A stretch of DNA of 64,000 nt from Dama dama. Lineage: Eukaryota; Chordata; Mammalia; Artiodactyla; Cervidae. The stretch covers positions 127,716,501 to 127,780,500 of the forward strand of contig NC_083685.1 in NCBI RefSeq assembly GCF_033118175.1. Reading direction: 5' to 3'. The translations under genes and the position numbers were made by a program. Shown in pieces: positions 43,147-54,419 of the stretch. The notes beneath the pieces were generated by a model. The model was not told the origin of the DNA. It made no database searches and was given only the letters and a program-made list of their open reading frames with translations. Position 1 is the first letter of the stretch, and each line of letters starts with the position of its first letter.

Positions 43147-43459
43147 CTAGGGGACGGCTTGGTGTCAGGTGGGGGAGGAACATGTGGCACCCCACAGCGT
43201 GGATGCTCTGGGACCATCAGGAGTGTCCCCAGCCTGCTAGGTCTCACTTTGTTGGCAGCAAAGGCCATCTGGCTTGAGTCTGGCACAGAATCTGACCAGT
43301 CGCCTCTCTACAGGTATTTGGGGAGATCTGTTCCCACCTGGCAGAAGCGACTGGAGGCAGGCGGATAGGAATTTTAAATCCCTGCTCACACCCTGAGGGT
43401 TATTCGGCTTTAAAACCGGAGGCGATCAGGTCAGGGAATCCAAGGAGAAGTCCAGCAAG
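43147..43459. other. Unique sequence, nothing recognised
   Basis: No supported element. Confidence 0.4.
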
Positions 43460-43575
43460 GGAAATCGTCAGAGCGCTGGGTTTGGAGGCAGGCGGACCAT
43501 CGATGGGGCTGCGGTGTCAACATTCGATCTCGGGCAAGTTGCTTCACTTCCCCAGGCCAAGGTTCATCCTCACAG
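43460..43575 (+). mobile_element. MIR SINE
   Basis: GCGCTGGGTTTGGAGGCAGGC, CATTCGATCTCGGGCAAGTTGC and TTCCCCAGGCCAAGG match the sense MIR order. Confidence 0.65.
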
Positions 43576-43791
43576 ATGCCGATGGTTGTGACAGGGTGGA
43601 AGTCAGGGCCCACTGCTGCCGCTGCAGTGCCAGAAACTTGCTCCAGAGAGAAGATACCAAGGCTCCAGGAAGCTTGGAAGAGGTGAAAGCTGGGAATGTC
43701 TTGTAAATAAAATGATTACCCAGTTTCTATTTGGCTCTGAGCTAAGAAGGCAGCCAAAGGGAGGTTGCTAAACTCAGTCTTGCCAAATCAA

Positions 43792-44320
43792 TTGTTGCTG
43801 TTCAGTCACTCAGTCGTGTCCGACTCTTTTCGACCCCATGTGCACACCAGACTCCTCTGTCCTCCACCATCTCCCAGAGTTTGCTCAGACTCATGTCTGT
43901 TGAGTTGGTGATACTATCTTACTGTTTCATCCTCTGCTGCTTCCTCCTCTTTTTTGCCCTCAGTCTTTCCCAGCATCAGGGTCTTTTCTGATGAGGCAGC
44001 TCTTCCCATCAGGTGGCCAAAGTATTGGAGCTTCAGCTTCAGCATCAGTACTTTCAATGAATAGTCAGAGTTGATTTCCTTCAGGATGGACTGGTTTGAT
44101 CTCCTTGCTGTCCAAGGGACTCTCAAGAGTCTTCTCCAGCACCACAATTTGAAAGCATCAATTCTTTGGCCCTCAGCCTTCTTTATGGACTGACTCTCAC
44201 ATCCATACATGACTACTGGAAAACCATAGCTTTTAACTATGGGGACCTTTGTTGGCAAGGTGATGTCTCTGCTTTTTAATACACTGTCTAGTTTTGTCAT
44301 AGCTTTCCTTCCAAGGAGCG
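43792..44320 (-). mobile_element. BovB 3' part, antisense
   Basis: TTGCTGTTCAGTCACTCAGTCG to GTCATAGCTTTCCTTCCAAGG. A long minus-strand frame covers the ORF2 C-terminus (motifs VMYGCES, LWCWRRLLRVPWTARRS, KLKLQYFGHLM), then a run of Lys/Glu from a CTTCCTCCTCTTTT stretch. It is 5'-truncated and not functional. Confidence 0.93.
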
Positions 44321-44650
44321 AGAGTTGAGCCCCAGCAATGCATTGGTCCTGAGAATAACAGAGATGACTGAAATGGAGAGAGATGTGGGGGTTGTGGGGT
44401 GGGGAATGCATGGCTTGGACTCGCGGTTGCAAACATAGAAACCCGAGTCTAATTGGTGTACATAAAAAGGGAGCGTGAAAGGATACAGGTGGGTCTCGTG
44501 GGATCCGAGGAAGAGTCTCCAGCCATGCGCCTGGCAGTGCAGGGATGTAGCCTGGCTTCAGAAACAACCCGGACAAGAGAGTCAAGTGAGGGACCATCTC
44601 TACTTAAATGCCACGCTCGCTAAACCAAAGAGGAAAGAAGAGTTTGCGGT
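44321..44650. other. Unique sequence, nothing recognised
   Basis: No supported element. Confidence 0.4.
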
Positions 44651-44864
44651 GTGTGCATGCTAAGTCATTCCAATCGTGTTTAACTCTTTGCGATCCTTTG
44701 GACCATAGCCTGCCAGGCTCCTCTGTCCATGGGGTTCTCCAGGCAAGAATACTGGAGTGGGTTGCCGTGCCCTCCTCCAAGGGATCTTCCAGATCCAGGG
44801 ATTGAACCTGTGTCTCCCAGTCTCCTGCACTGGCAGGGGGCTTCTTTACCACTAGCACCAGTTA
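44651..44864 (-). mobile_element. Bov-tA SINE
   Basis: GTGTGCATGCTAAGTCATTCC to TTTACCACTAGCACCAG. A duplicated TCTCCCAG/TCTCCTG appears in the head region. Confidence 0.92.
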
Positions 44865-45463
44865 ATGGTAAAAAAAAGGCCCCAGTTTTTGGAGATTCAG
44901 CTATCATTTCTACTACGGTTAAGACTTTAAACACTTTTCAGTATTCAACAAAACAGCATGTTTTGATTGCCTTCTGCAAGCAGCAAACCCCGATAGGTGT
45001 TGGCAACCGAGCGCAGAAATCCTCGACTTGACCTCTGTGGCTTCGGCAACGACAGAGCAGCCGCCTGAAAGCGTAGAGCAGCAGGCCGAATCAGTCCTCC
45101 AGCTGCTGCGGGCCGCATGTGGAGAGTGGCGTGTTACAAGACTCCTGATGTGCACCTAGAATTTGAATGATTCAAATGACCGAATTTCAAAGCACCTACG
45201 TAGGAACATGTTATTTCCATTTTGTAAAAAGTAGGAGTCACTGAGAGGTTTCTTTTCTCCCTTCCTATGTTTATGTTTGGTGATGATCATTGGGTGGAAA
45301 TTATGTCCACCTAGTCTATTGAGCTGTGATAAAACTCCAGTTAATATTTGACTATTGGCTTCCTGTTACACACACAAAATCAAATAGCGAAGAATATACT
45401 ACAATATAGGTTGAGTCTTCTCCTTTTCTCTCTCAAGCTTTGGCGTCGCTACCCTTTTATTTT
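44865..45463. other. Unique sequence, nothing recognised
   Basis: No supported element. Confidence 0.4.
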
Positions 45464-46640
45464 TAAGTTTTTCATTTTATGTTTTCATTGGAGTGGAATT
45501 CTTTACAGTGCTACGTTAGTTCCTGCCGTGCAGGGAAGTGAATCAGCTATAGGCACGCCTATGTCCCCTCTCTCTCCAGCTACCCGCCCCCCCCCCCCCG
45601 ACCCCCACAGCTCTAGGTCATCACAGAGCCCCGAGCTCTCCCTGCCCCTCACAGCAGCTTCCCTCCCGCTCTCTGCATTTCACACGGTAGGGTACACACA
45701 TCAGTGCTTCTCCCCAGTTCATCCCACCCCGCCCCCCGCCTCCCCCATGCTCACTTGTCCATTCTCTATGTCTGCGTCTCTCTTCCTACCCTGCAAATAC
45801 ACTCATTTGTAGCATTTTTCTATATTCCATACACACACATTAACATGTGATCTTTGTTTTCCATTTTCTGACTTGCTTCGCTCTGTATGACAGACTCCGA
45901 GTCCATCCGTGTCACTTGGTTCAGTTCAGTCGCTCAATCGTGTCCGACTCTTTGCAACCCCATGGACTGCAGGACCCCAGGCCTCCCTGTCCATCACCAA
46001 CTCCTGGAGGTTACTCAAACTCAGGTCCCTCAAGTCGGTGATGCCATCCAACCATCTCATCCTCTGTTGTCCCCTTCTCCTCCTGCCCTCAATCTTTCCC
46101 AGCATCAGGGTCTTTTCCAATGAATCAGCTCTTCGCATCAGGTGGCCAAAGTATTGGAGTTTCAGCGTCAGCATCAGTCCTTCCAATGAACACCCAGGAC
46201 TGATTTCCTTTAGGATGGACTGGTTGGATCTCCTTGCTGTTCAAGGAACTCTCAAGAGTCTTCTCCAACACCAGAGTTCAAAAGCATCAGTTATTTGGCA
46301 CTCAGCTTTCTTTACAGTCCAACTCTCACATCCATACATGACCACTGGAAAAATCATAGCTTTGACTGGACCGACCTTTGTTGGCATCCATATCACTACG
46401 ATGACCCAATTTCACCCCCTTTTATGGCTGAGTAATAGTCCATTGTGAGTATGCACCATATCTTCTCTATCCATTCATCTGTTGGTGGACATTTTGGTTG
46501 CTCCCATGTCCTGGCTATTGTAAACACTGCTGTGTCTTTTTGAATTACGGTTTTCTCAGAGTATGTGCCCAGGAGTGGGATTGAGGGCTCACATGGCAGT
46601 TCTACTCGTAGTTTTTTAAGTAAAACCTCAACTACCCTTT
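45464..46640 (-). mobile_element. L1 3' end, antisense, split by BovB
   Basis: The left piece runs from CATTGGAGTGGAATTC to GACAGACTCCGAGTCCATCC and contains a C14 run at about 45587. The right piece resumes CATCCATATCACTACGATG and runs into antisense ORF2 (GCTCCCATGTCCTGGC, CCAGGAGTGGGATTG). The BovB sits between the two. Confidence 0.93.
45917..46384 (-). mobile_element. BovB 3' part nested in L1
   Basis: CATCCGTGTCACT at 45904-45916 and CATCCATATCACT at 46385-46397 form a 13-bp target-site duplication with two differences. The BovB ends GGTTCAGTTCAGTCGCTCAATCG (3' end, inverted) and is truncated at GACCTTTGTTGG. Confidence 0.95.
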
Positions 46641-46641
46641 T

Positions 46642-46784
46642 GTGGCTTCCCTGGAGGCTCAGACGGTAAAGAATCTGCCTGCAAAGCAGGAGACCTGGGT
46701 TTGACCCCTGGGTCAGGAAGATCCCCTGGAGAAGGGAATGGCTACCCACTCTAGTATTCTTACCTGGAGAATCCCATGGACACT
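46642..46784 (+). mobile_element. Bov-tA SINE, 3' truncated
   Basis: GGCTTCCCTGGAGGCTCAG to GAGAATCCCATGGACA. It stops before the GAGGAGCC part of the tail and lies at the right edge of the L1. Confidence 0.88.
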
Positions 46785-48570
46785 TTTAAATAGATGCCTT
46801 TCTGCCCGTCAATGTAGAGGGTATGCTTACTTAGTCTGTCCTGACTGGAGAAAGTGGATGGTATTCCGGTTTGCTGTTCACTCTCCAAAGTGGTCAAGGG
46901 GGGCTCCGGTGACCTTCTGTCAAATATTCTGCCTCTTTCCGTACCTTCTTGAGCATATACCCAGCTGCACATCTTCAAGGCTCTCTAGACTTGTAGGTGA
47001 AGTTAAAGAGGGAAGCAGAAATGAACATATTGGAAAGAAAACACAGCTTTGGCGTGTGGTGTCAACAATGACCGGAATACTACAATGCTCTGTGGAGAGG
47101 AAAGAGGCGTCTAGTCTCCAGGACAAAGCCCACCTGTTTGAACCTTAGCCCCCTCTCCCCAGTTCCCCGTCTCACTGCCTGCTCCCCTTCAACCCTCAGT
47201 AGACTGATCTGATGGATCTCATCAGTTCAAACTGAGTCCCCAAATACCTGTGTCCACCAGCCTGTCACTTACGGATATTTCCTGATCTCTTGCCTTTGGC
47301 TGGCTGCTGTTGCTATGGTAACGGAGAGTGAGGGGGATGTGGGGCAGCTCGGTCCATTTGTCATGAGTTGCCACTGTTTTGTTCGGCCTGGTCTGTGCTC
47401 TCCGTTGAGTTCTGGGGGAGGCAAAGCAGAGTGGAGGGATCTGGCAGGAGGGTCGCGCCCACCCTCGGATAGTGAGGACAGGGCCATGTAGCCTCGGAAA
47501 CTGCCTTCAGAGATGGCCAAGACGTGGAGCTTATAACCAGCCTCTCACCTTCTCTGGGAGGATGATTTTTCTGTAACTCAAGATTTTATGTTTTAAGAGG
47601 GAGGGTGGTATCTATGTCAGCCTTGACGACCTTTACTTTTTGGTCGAATTAAGAAGGGAAATTTCCCACCTCCCCTACATAGAGAATAAGATCACCCCTT
47701 CCTTATTCTGGGTTGGAACTTTAAAAAATTGTGATGAGGCTACTATTGTCTCGTGGCATGCAGAGACATGCAACAGAGCATGCAGATGTGTGTATCTTGT
47801 TTCATCTTTGACCGTCTCTGGATGCTATGCATTCATGTTGAGAATTCACAAAAAGCCTTTCCCTGGGACAACTCTCCCCATTCCTTACCCCCCCACCACC
47901 CGTCGCCCCCAATCAGGCTTAAACAGTTCAAGCCAGGCCAGCTGGCTGGCAATATTCTTGGTTGGATCAGACCTAGGAGGCCCCTTCTCGCCACCGTTCT
48001 GGCCCGGGTGTATGCTGTGCTTCAAGCGTAGTGAAGACACAGATCAGGCTTGACGCAGGCCCAGGGCAAGCTGGACAGAGCCCTGTCTCACACCACGCTG
48101 GTCTCACCAGTGTGGTCAGCCTGATCGGCTGCTGCTCCATGGTTTTCTATTGGCCCCTTGGCATCCTTGCCAACACGCTCGGATCCCATCACACGGATGC
48201 GCCCTGCTCTTTCTTCCTCTCTGTACCATCCTCCATGGCTCTTTCGTCTCCCCCACTGTGAGCAAGTTGGTTTTCTCTAGGGACCTGTCTGGGCGCCCTT
48301 GTCCTCATGCTCTTCACTCCCTGCAATTTCACTGCCTCCTGCAGGTTCTGAGGCTGCCTCTCCAACCTGCCTCCAAGGCAGATCTCAGTCCCGCACGGCC
48401 AGCCTGAGGACCAGCTCCGCATGAATGTTACAGGCAGACTCCTCAACCCAAATTCCACTTCCCCTTGAAATTTTCCTCTGTGTTCTTGGGTGTTATTAGC
48501 ATCCCTGTTCTCCCAGATGCTCAGACTCAGAAGCTTTGTATCATCTTTAATTATCCCCATACCTTCCATC
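46785..48570. other. Long unique stretch, no gene recognised
   Basis: About 1.8 kb. It contains the X-box-like palindrome listed separately. From about 48455, phrases such as CATCTTTAATTATCCCC suggest an old L2-type remnant that may continue beyond the SINE insertions to about 49440, too diverged to assign. Confidence 0.35.
47309..47322. promoter_or_regulatory. RFX-type X-box-like site
   Basis: GTTGCTATGGTAAC is a near-perfect palindromic match to the RFX X-box pattern (GTTGCC-ATGGCAAC type). It lies in unique DNA at least 0.5 kb from any repeat. Function is inferred from the motif only. Confidence 0.5.
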
Positions 48571-48696
48571 TGGAAGAGGAAATGACAACCCACTCTAGTA
48601 TTCTTGCCTGGAGAATCCTATGGACAGAGGAGCCTGGCGGGCTATGGTCCATGGGGTTGGAAAGAGCTGGATATGTGTGAAGAAACTTAGCAAGCA
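48571..48696 (+). mobile_element. Bov-A monomer
   Basis: GAAGAGGAAATGACAACCCACTC to GTGTGAAGAAACTTAGC. No tRNA-like head. Confidence 0.85.
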
Positions 48697-48850
48697 TACA
48701 ATCCGTGGCTCCAACTTATTTCCCTCCTCCTCCTCTCCTTCTTCCACCTCCTTCTCTGCTTTCTCCATCTTCTCTCTTCTCCCCTCTCTGTCCCCCACAT
48801 TGATGCAGCCCATCTTGCTACCTTTAGTTCTCCATTTTCCCTTTCCATCC

Positions 48851-49003
48851 GTTGTTGTTCAGTTGCTCAGTCGTGTCTGACTCTTTGTGACTCCACAGAC
48901 TGCAGCACGCCAGGCTTCCCTGTCCTTCACTATCTCCCAGAATTTGCTCAAACTCACGTCCATTGAGTCGATGATGCCATCCAACCATCTCATCCTTTCC
49001 ATC
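48851..49003 (-). mobile_element. BovB 3' end fragment
   Basis: GTTGTTGTTCAGTTGCTCAG to GATGATGCCATCCAACC and ATCTCATCC. Antisense. Confidence 0.9.
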
Positions 49004-49094
49004 ACAGCTGCTTGCTATTCCAGTATCTCCCTCTTCCAGTCTTTCCTTTCTTCTGCCTTTGCCATTAGCCCAATCAATCTCTGCTAAAAAACTT

Positions 49095-49285
49095 TGTGTG
49101 AGCGACCCCATGGACTGTAGCCCATCAGGCTCCTCTGTCCCTGGGATTTCCCAGGCAAGGATGCTGGAGTGGGCAGCCCTTTCCTCCTCCAGGGGATCTT
49201 CCTGACCCAGGGATGGAACTCCAGTTTCCTGCAGCTGTCACACTGGCAGGCAGATTCTTCACCACTTTAGCCAAGTGCGAAGCCC
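49095..49285 (-). mobile_element. Bov-tA SINE with target-site duplication
   Basis: AAAAACTTT at 49086-49094 is repeated at 49286-49294. The 3' terminal part before GAGCGACCCCATGG is truncated. A GCAGCTGTCACACTGGCAGG expansion lies in the head. Confidence 0.9.
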
Positions 49286-49449
49286 AAAAACTTTAGTATC
49301 TCTCTAACCCCTAGAATCCAAATCCCATCTTTGCTTCATGTCATGCAAGATCCCCTAAACATGGCTGGCATGCCGACCCCCTCCTCCAGGCTCTCTGCAT
49401 CCTTGCCTGTCCTTCCACAAAGCCTTGACTCCTAGATCTGGCTGCTGGG

Positions 49450-49810
49450 ACTGTAAGAAGGCACACCCTTTGGCAGAGCCGATTGAAAATCTTGGTGTGT
49501 TTTGACCAAGTTATTTCACTTCCAGGAACTGGTCTTAGGGAAATAATCAGACAGCTGCACAATGATATGTGCATAAGAAACTTCATTACAGCAGAATTTG
49601 CAATTATAAAAAAATGAAAACAGTGTCAGTGTCCAATAATATCAATACAATAGAACATGAAGCAATCATTAAAGAATAATATAAACCTATCCACTGACCG
49701 GGAAAGATAGTTCCAGCATATATCTATGTTTCTAAGTAAAAAAAAAGAAGTGCTATGCAGGGATCTATAAGAATATACAATGAATATACATTAATGTGTG
49801 ATCTTATATA
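49450..49810 (+). mobile_element. Ancient L1 3' part, sense
   Basis: TTCACTTCCAGGAACTGGTC, GGGAAATAATCAGACAGC, CATTACAGCAGAATTTGC, GTCAGTGTCCAATAATATC and GAACATGAAGCAATCATTAAAG track the sense end of ORF2 and 3' UTR of an old mammalian L1. Frames are broken. Confidence 0.75.
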
Positions 49811-49876
49811 TAATATTTATATACATAAAAACATAGAACAACTCTCTAAGGAAATACATGCACATATGTCTATATG

Positions 49877-50075
49877 TGCTTCCCAGGTGGCACAGTGGTA
49901 AAGAACCCACCTGCCAATGCGGGAGACACAGGAGATGCAGGTTCAGTCCCTGGGATGGGAAGATCACTTGGAGTAGGAAATGGCAACTCGCTCCAGTATT
50001 CTTGCCTGGAAAATTCCATGGCTACAGTCCATGAAGTTGCGAAGAGTTGGACACAACTGAGTGACCAAACACACA
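49877..50075 (+). mobile_element. Bov-tA SINE, small deletion
   Basis: TGCTTCCCAGGTGGCACAG to GACACAACTGAGTGACC. About 20 bp (GACAGAGGAGCCTGGCGGG) is missing from the tail. Confidence 0.92.
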
Positions 50076-50339
50076 CACACGTCTGTAGGTACACACATAC
50101 ACTGACTTGAATTACGGTTAATGGTTTATGTTTTCCTTTCTCTTACCAACATTTTAAAAATGTTCTACCATAACCATGGATCAACTATAAAGTAACGAGT
50201 AATTAAATTTACAATATGCTCAGGTAAAGCAATTTAAAAATTCTTAAAAGGAAAATGTCCTCCACTCTTTTGTTACCTTGCCTTTGTTAATCTCATCATT
50301 GTGTCTTTAAGTCTTCAAGCCCATTTCCAAGTATGATTA

Positions 50340-50530
50340 AATTTCCTCTGCAAAGAAGGAGCAAAGGCTCTGGGGTCAGAGGTCCAAAGTTTGCATCCTC
50401 ATTCTGCTCTCACTAAGCCGAGTTTCCTCCTTTATAAAAGAGAAAGAGCTAGCAATATCCAACTCACAGATGTGGTGTGAGGATCAGATAATATATATTA
50501 AAAGCCTTTAGAGAACAGCAAAGCATCACT
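50340..50530 (+). mobile_element. MIR SINE
   Basis: GCTCTGGGGTCAGAGGTCC, GCATCCTCATTCTGCTCTC, GAGTTTCCTCCTTTATAAAAG, GTGTGAGGATCAGATAATATA in sense MIR order. Confidence 0.8.
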
Positions 50531-50981
50531 CGGCGGTCAGGAGTGTGATTTATCGTCAGTATGATTGAGGCCCTTGGGTCTTTCTCTGTAGATTAAATTG
50601 GCACCGGAATTGGAGGCTTTTCAGCTTCAGCCTTGAGCCCAGCACAGACACAGCCCAAGCTGCAGATCACTGTGAGCTCTGGTCCCCAAGAATTGGCTGT
50701 GCGGGTGAAAAGGGGATAGGATTCCTCCCAAACCCTGCCGGCACTTTCTGTCCCTTCCAGGGTTTGCAAAGAGATCCTTAACTCTTAGAAGGCTCAGAGA
50801 AAACATCGTGTCCTGGACCAGCCTGTCTGGTACCCACACAGACTACTCAGGGCTGCCTGGAAATCTCTGACCTCATCCAGTCGTGTACTTGGACCCCGAG
50901 CGCTGGGGACCGTCGCTGCTGCTGGCTGTGTGGGTGATAAGGAGGACTCCAGTTTCCATCAGAGCTCCAGCTGGGTTGCTC

Positions 50982-50986
<5 letters not shown>
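50531..50986. other. Unique sequence, nothing recognised
   Basis: No supported element. Confidence 0.4.
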
Positions 50987-51027
<41 letters not shown>

Positions 51028-51034
51028 CGCGCGC
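50987..51034. repeat. (GT)16(GC)8 alternating tract
   Basis: About 48 bp of strictly alternating purine-pyrimidine, switching from GT to GC units at about 51019. It is a strong Z-DNA candidate. Confidence 0.95.
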
Positions 51035-51475
51035 AAGTTTGTGTATTTCTTCCCAGTTTAAAGTCTTCTCTGAACACAAGAGGGTTGGGTCTACTGTATG
51101 CTTATAAGTGACTCAAGACTCAAAACCACCTACTCAGGTCCCGAACTGTTTGAGTGGGAAGGAGAGTGTCTGGGAAGAAGGAAGAAGCCGCCAAGCTCTA
51201 ACTCGATGTGGGCCTGGCGGACGGAATTAGCCCTCTCCATCTCAGCTGGCTCATTTGCCTCCAGAAGCGGCACCTGGGAGGATCCACTGGGAGGCTTGGA
51301 GGTGGACTGCGATCCAGGAGGCCTTGGAGGCACAGGGTGGTGGGGGGTGGGGTGGGGAATGTGTGCAAGAGCCGGAGCTCACTTGTCTTGGCTCCGATGG
51401 GATGATGCTGCTTGGCCAGCCTCACCGAACCTGTCAACAAGCAGAGAGTGAGGTCAGCTGGGGGCTGGAGGCCTC
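51035..51475. other. Unique sequence, nothing recognised
   Basis: Frames on both strands are GC- and Gly/Pro-driven; no domain. Confidence 0.4.
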
Positions 51476-51715
51476 ATTAGCTATCACCAGAGCTCGCATC
51501 TCAACCCCTTGAATCATCCATGATGAAACTCTTTATCAGCCCGGGAGGAGGCAGCCCTGGGGGATAAGACTCCTGTATAAGGCTTGATTTTGAGCGAGGC
51601 TACATCCGGATGGACCGGCCAGGATGAGTTATCCCCAGCACACACTCCAAGATAACCAAACAAGCTGACTTGCGGATGGGCGTTATTAAGCATCCCCCAT
51701 CTGGGACCAGGGGAA
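51476..51715. promoter_or_regulatory. GATA-motif cluster, candidate enhancer
   Basis: Unique DNA with GATA-core sites: TTATCA at 51533, GATAAG at 51563, TTATC at 51629 and GATAAC at 51651, plus CTATCA at about 51481. GCGTTATTAAGC follows at about 51680. There is no repeat and no open frame. Enhancer role is inferred from site clustering. Confidence 0.35.
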
Positions 51716-53002
51716 TGCCATGCCTCGTGGTTCCCCTCTCTGCTTCTGCGGCCAGGCTAACTTAACCCTCCGAGTCCCAGGCTGCAGAGTGCGCCTCCCT
51801 CCTCCCCACACTTCACTCTCAGGCTCAGGAGAGGTGGGAGGAAGCCACCAGCTGAGGGTTGAGACATGGCAACAGTTTTACTTCTGTGGAAAGATTGGAA
51901 CTCATTATACCATAGGGAGTGATAACGCAGGAGGAGTTTTGTCAGAGATGTTCTGCTAAAAGGAAACAATTGGAATCCTCAAGTAACACGCTGGAGAGAT
52001 AGGAGAGGGGAGAATGTCTTGTACCTTCCTTGTCTTAAATGCTTCAAGGCCACCCCAGATCGCATGGGGATGGGGGAGGTTGGGCTCGCCAACCGTCTCA
52101 AGAGTGACGAAGAGGTACCGTCTGACGGTAGTGGCGATTCTGGGACTCAGAGTGATGAGGGAGGCAGGAATTTTTAGTACAGCCTTGAAAGAAAAATATC
52201 AGCCTGCCCCACCCCTGGGATGGGAACAGGGTAGGAGTCTAGAAAAACAAATAAAATCTGCTGTCTGAAAAAAACCAGGCATAAATTGTTATTTGCATAG
52301 CGAAGGAAAGAAAAAAGTGTCAGATATGCTTCCTATGCTTGTTTTCCATCTTTTCATCCTGTGCCCTTTATCTAAGTGTTTCTAGAAGAGTCCCAAAGGG
52401 GGTGGTTGGGTGAAGGCCAGCTGGGGGGGTCCTGAGGCAACACCCTCAGGTCGGCACGCCCACCCCGGGAGACCCCTGGGTGGGGACCTAGCTTTTCTCT
52501 GTCAGTGCCCAGATTTTCCCCCAAATCACCCAGGAACACAGAAAAATAAGAGAAAAGTGTGCTGTGGTGTTTTTCTATTCACCTCCCGTTTCATGCCTCA
52601 AAAGGAAATTCAGTTGTCATTAAAGTAATTCAATTTGCAGCCCTGGGGAGGTTTGAATTATTCTCCTTTTAGTTTTTAGTTTGCGTTCTCTTATTTTATT
52701 TTTTCTAACGTTACCTAAGATGGCTGAAAGTGGTTCCATGCTCCCGGATTTTCAACTTTGATGCTGCCATGAGCCCTCCGAGCTGGTGTCTGCTCTGTTG
52801 CTTTGGGGCTGAAATTAACTAGAAAGGGACTGTACGCTCATGAGGTTGTTGTATTGTTAGGATGATCTCGAGGCAGGCCAGGCACCTCAAGGGTGTGTTC
52901 ATTTATTTCAGGGTTGCTGGACATCGGGGCTGGCATGGAGCGCCCTGGGTGGGTGGCGGAGGCGGTTGATCTTTACTTGGACTCCGAGAGCACAAAGTGA
53001 CA
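51716..53002. other. Unique sequence, nothing recognised
   Basis: About 1.3 kb with no repeat family or gene that I can name. Confidence 0.4.
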
Positions 53003-53010
53003 AGAAGTAG

Positions 53011-53207
53011 TTTGTGGTCGCTCAGTCGTGTCCGACTCTGCAACCCCGTGGATCATGGCCCTCCAGGCTTCTCTGTCCATGGAATTTTCCAGGCAGGAAT
53101 ACTGGAGTGGGTTGCCATTTCCTCCTTCAGGGGATCTTCCTAATCCAGGGGTTGAACCCACATCTCCATGTCTCCTGCATTTCAAGCAGGTTCTTTACTG
53201 CTGAGTC
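53011..53207 (-). mobile_element. Bov-tA SINE with target-site duplication
   Basis: AGAAGTAG at 53003-53010 is repeated at 53208-53215. TCGCTCAGTCGTGTCCGAC to TTTACTGCTGAGTC. Confidence 0.93.
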
Positions 53208-53215
53208 AGAAGTAG

Positions 53216-53982
53216 AGGAATGTATAATAAGTCCTCTGACCCCTTCCTCATGGGGACAAGTCAGGAACTCTGGGGAGTGTGGTCCCTGGGAGAGGTCTCC
53301 TAAATTGTTCTGAGTGCCTTGAGTGGATGAGACAGTGTGAGGACTGAGGCACGGCCAGGGAGCCGGGGAGTGAGTTTGCTATGAAGGTTCAGAGAAGTGA
53401 GCTTTGCAACCTGGATGTTGGCTAAACATCCTGTGTTTTGTCTTCCTTTCCGGTTTCTCTTCTCAGTCTCTCTGCCTCTCCATCTCTGTTTCTGCCTCTT
53501 TCTCACTGAAATTCCAGCCTCTCGGTTGGGCTGGAGGGAACCCAGGGAGCAGATGGCAGCCCACACTCGGGCCTGAGCCCTGCAGGGTGAGCAGTGGCTC
53601 ACAGCGGGGCTGACGGGACTGCGGGTGTGGGAGTCGGAGGGGGCGATGGCGGGGAAAGGGGCAGCTCGGCGGAGACGGCAGCCGGCCGCTCAGCCCTCCC
53701 TTCCCGCCTGGAGAGCGGGCCTCCAGTTTTGAGGCTTTGTTTAAATAAGAGAAGCTGTTTCCCTTACGTCTTTCCAAACATAAATAAATATAAGGCTGTC
53801 GTATCGTCTTACAGATGCTCCTACCAGCACACGAAGGTTCGGAACTCGGGACGTGTTTTACAAAATCCAAAGACGTGGAGGTGGAGTGTGGGATGCAAGG
53901 GAGGATTTTAGAGACAGAGAAGGCCAACGAGCTGGTTTACTTATGCCTTGGATTATTCCCACTGTACCAAGAACACGGAACC
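53216..53982. other. Unique sequence, nothing recognised
   Basis: A minus-strand frame of 154 codons (53463-53927) shows no recognised domain. CT-rich near 53440-53510. Confidence 0.35.
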
Positions 53983-54235
53983 ATCACCACCTTCATCCTC
54001 GTTAGACCACCACGAGCACCATGACCACTAGCACCATCACCATCACTGCCGCCATCACTGTTACCATGACAACCACCATCCTCACCACTATCGCTGTTAT
54101 AGTCACCATCAGCTCATCACCACCACAACCGCCACCAGCATTATCACCACCATCATCACTACCGTCCACCGTCACCAACCTGACCACCACCACCATCACC
54201 GCTGCTGACACTCCGTCTCCACCCACCTCGTCCAC
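53983..54235. repeat. Degenerate CCA/ATC trinucleotide minisatellite
   Basis: About 250 bp of imperfect ACC, ATC, CAC triplets with few exceptions. Because the period is three and stop codons are rare in it, both strands stay open (Thr/Ile/Ser-rich plus, Val/Met/Gly-rich minus). These are not genes. Confidence 0.9.
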
Positions 54236-54419
54236 CCCGATTGCCACTAGCAAGTGGCTCCTAAGAGCATCAAAGTTAAGGACTGCCAACCTCAGCCAAA
54301 ATGACGCATGCAGATTGTTTAACTGATTTAGATGGGGGCCCCTGAGCCTATAGATGGCTCAGATGATGGGACTAAGCATGTAAATTATAGCGGCAGTCCC
54401 AAAGCTACTGGCAGCGGCA

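Noticed and set aside
42220..43286. Opposed open frames of nearly 290 codons on both strands
   Set aside because: They are stitched from BovB, GC-rich unique DNA and a CHR SINE. No domain, and both strands being open points to composition.
53463..53927. Minus-strand frame of 154 codons
   Set aside because: Crosses CT-rich sequence, no homology that I recognise, and no exon signals.
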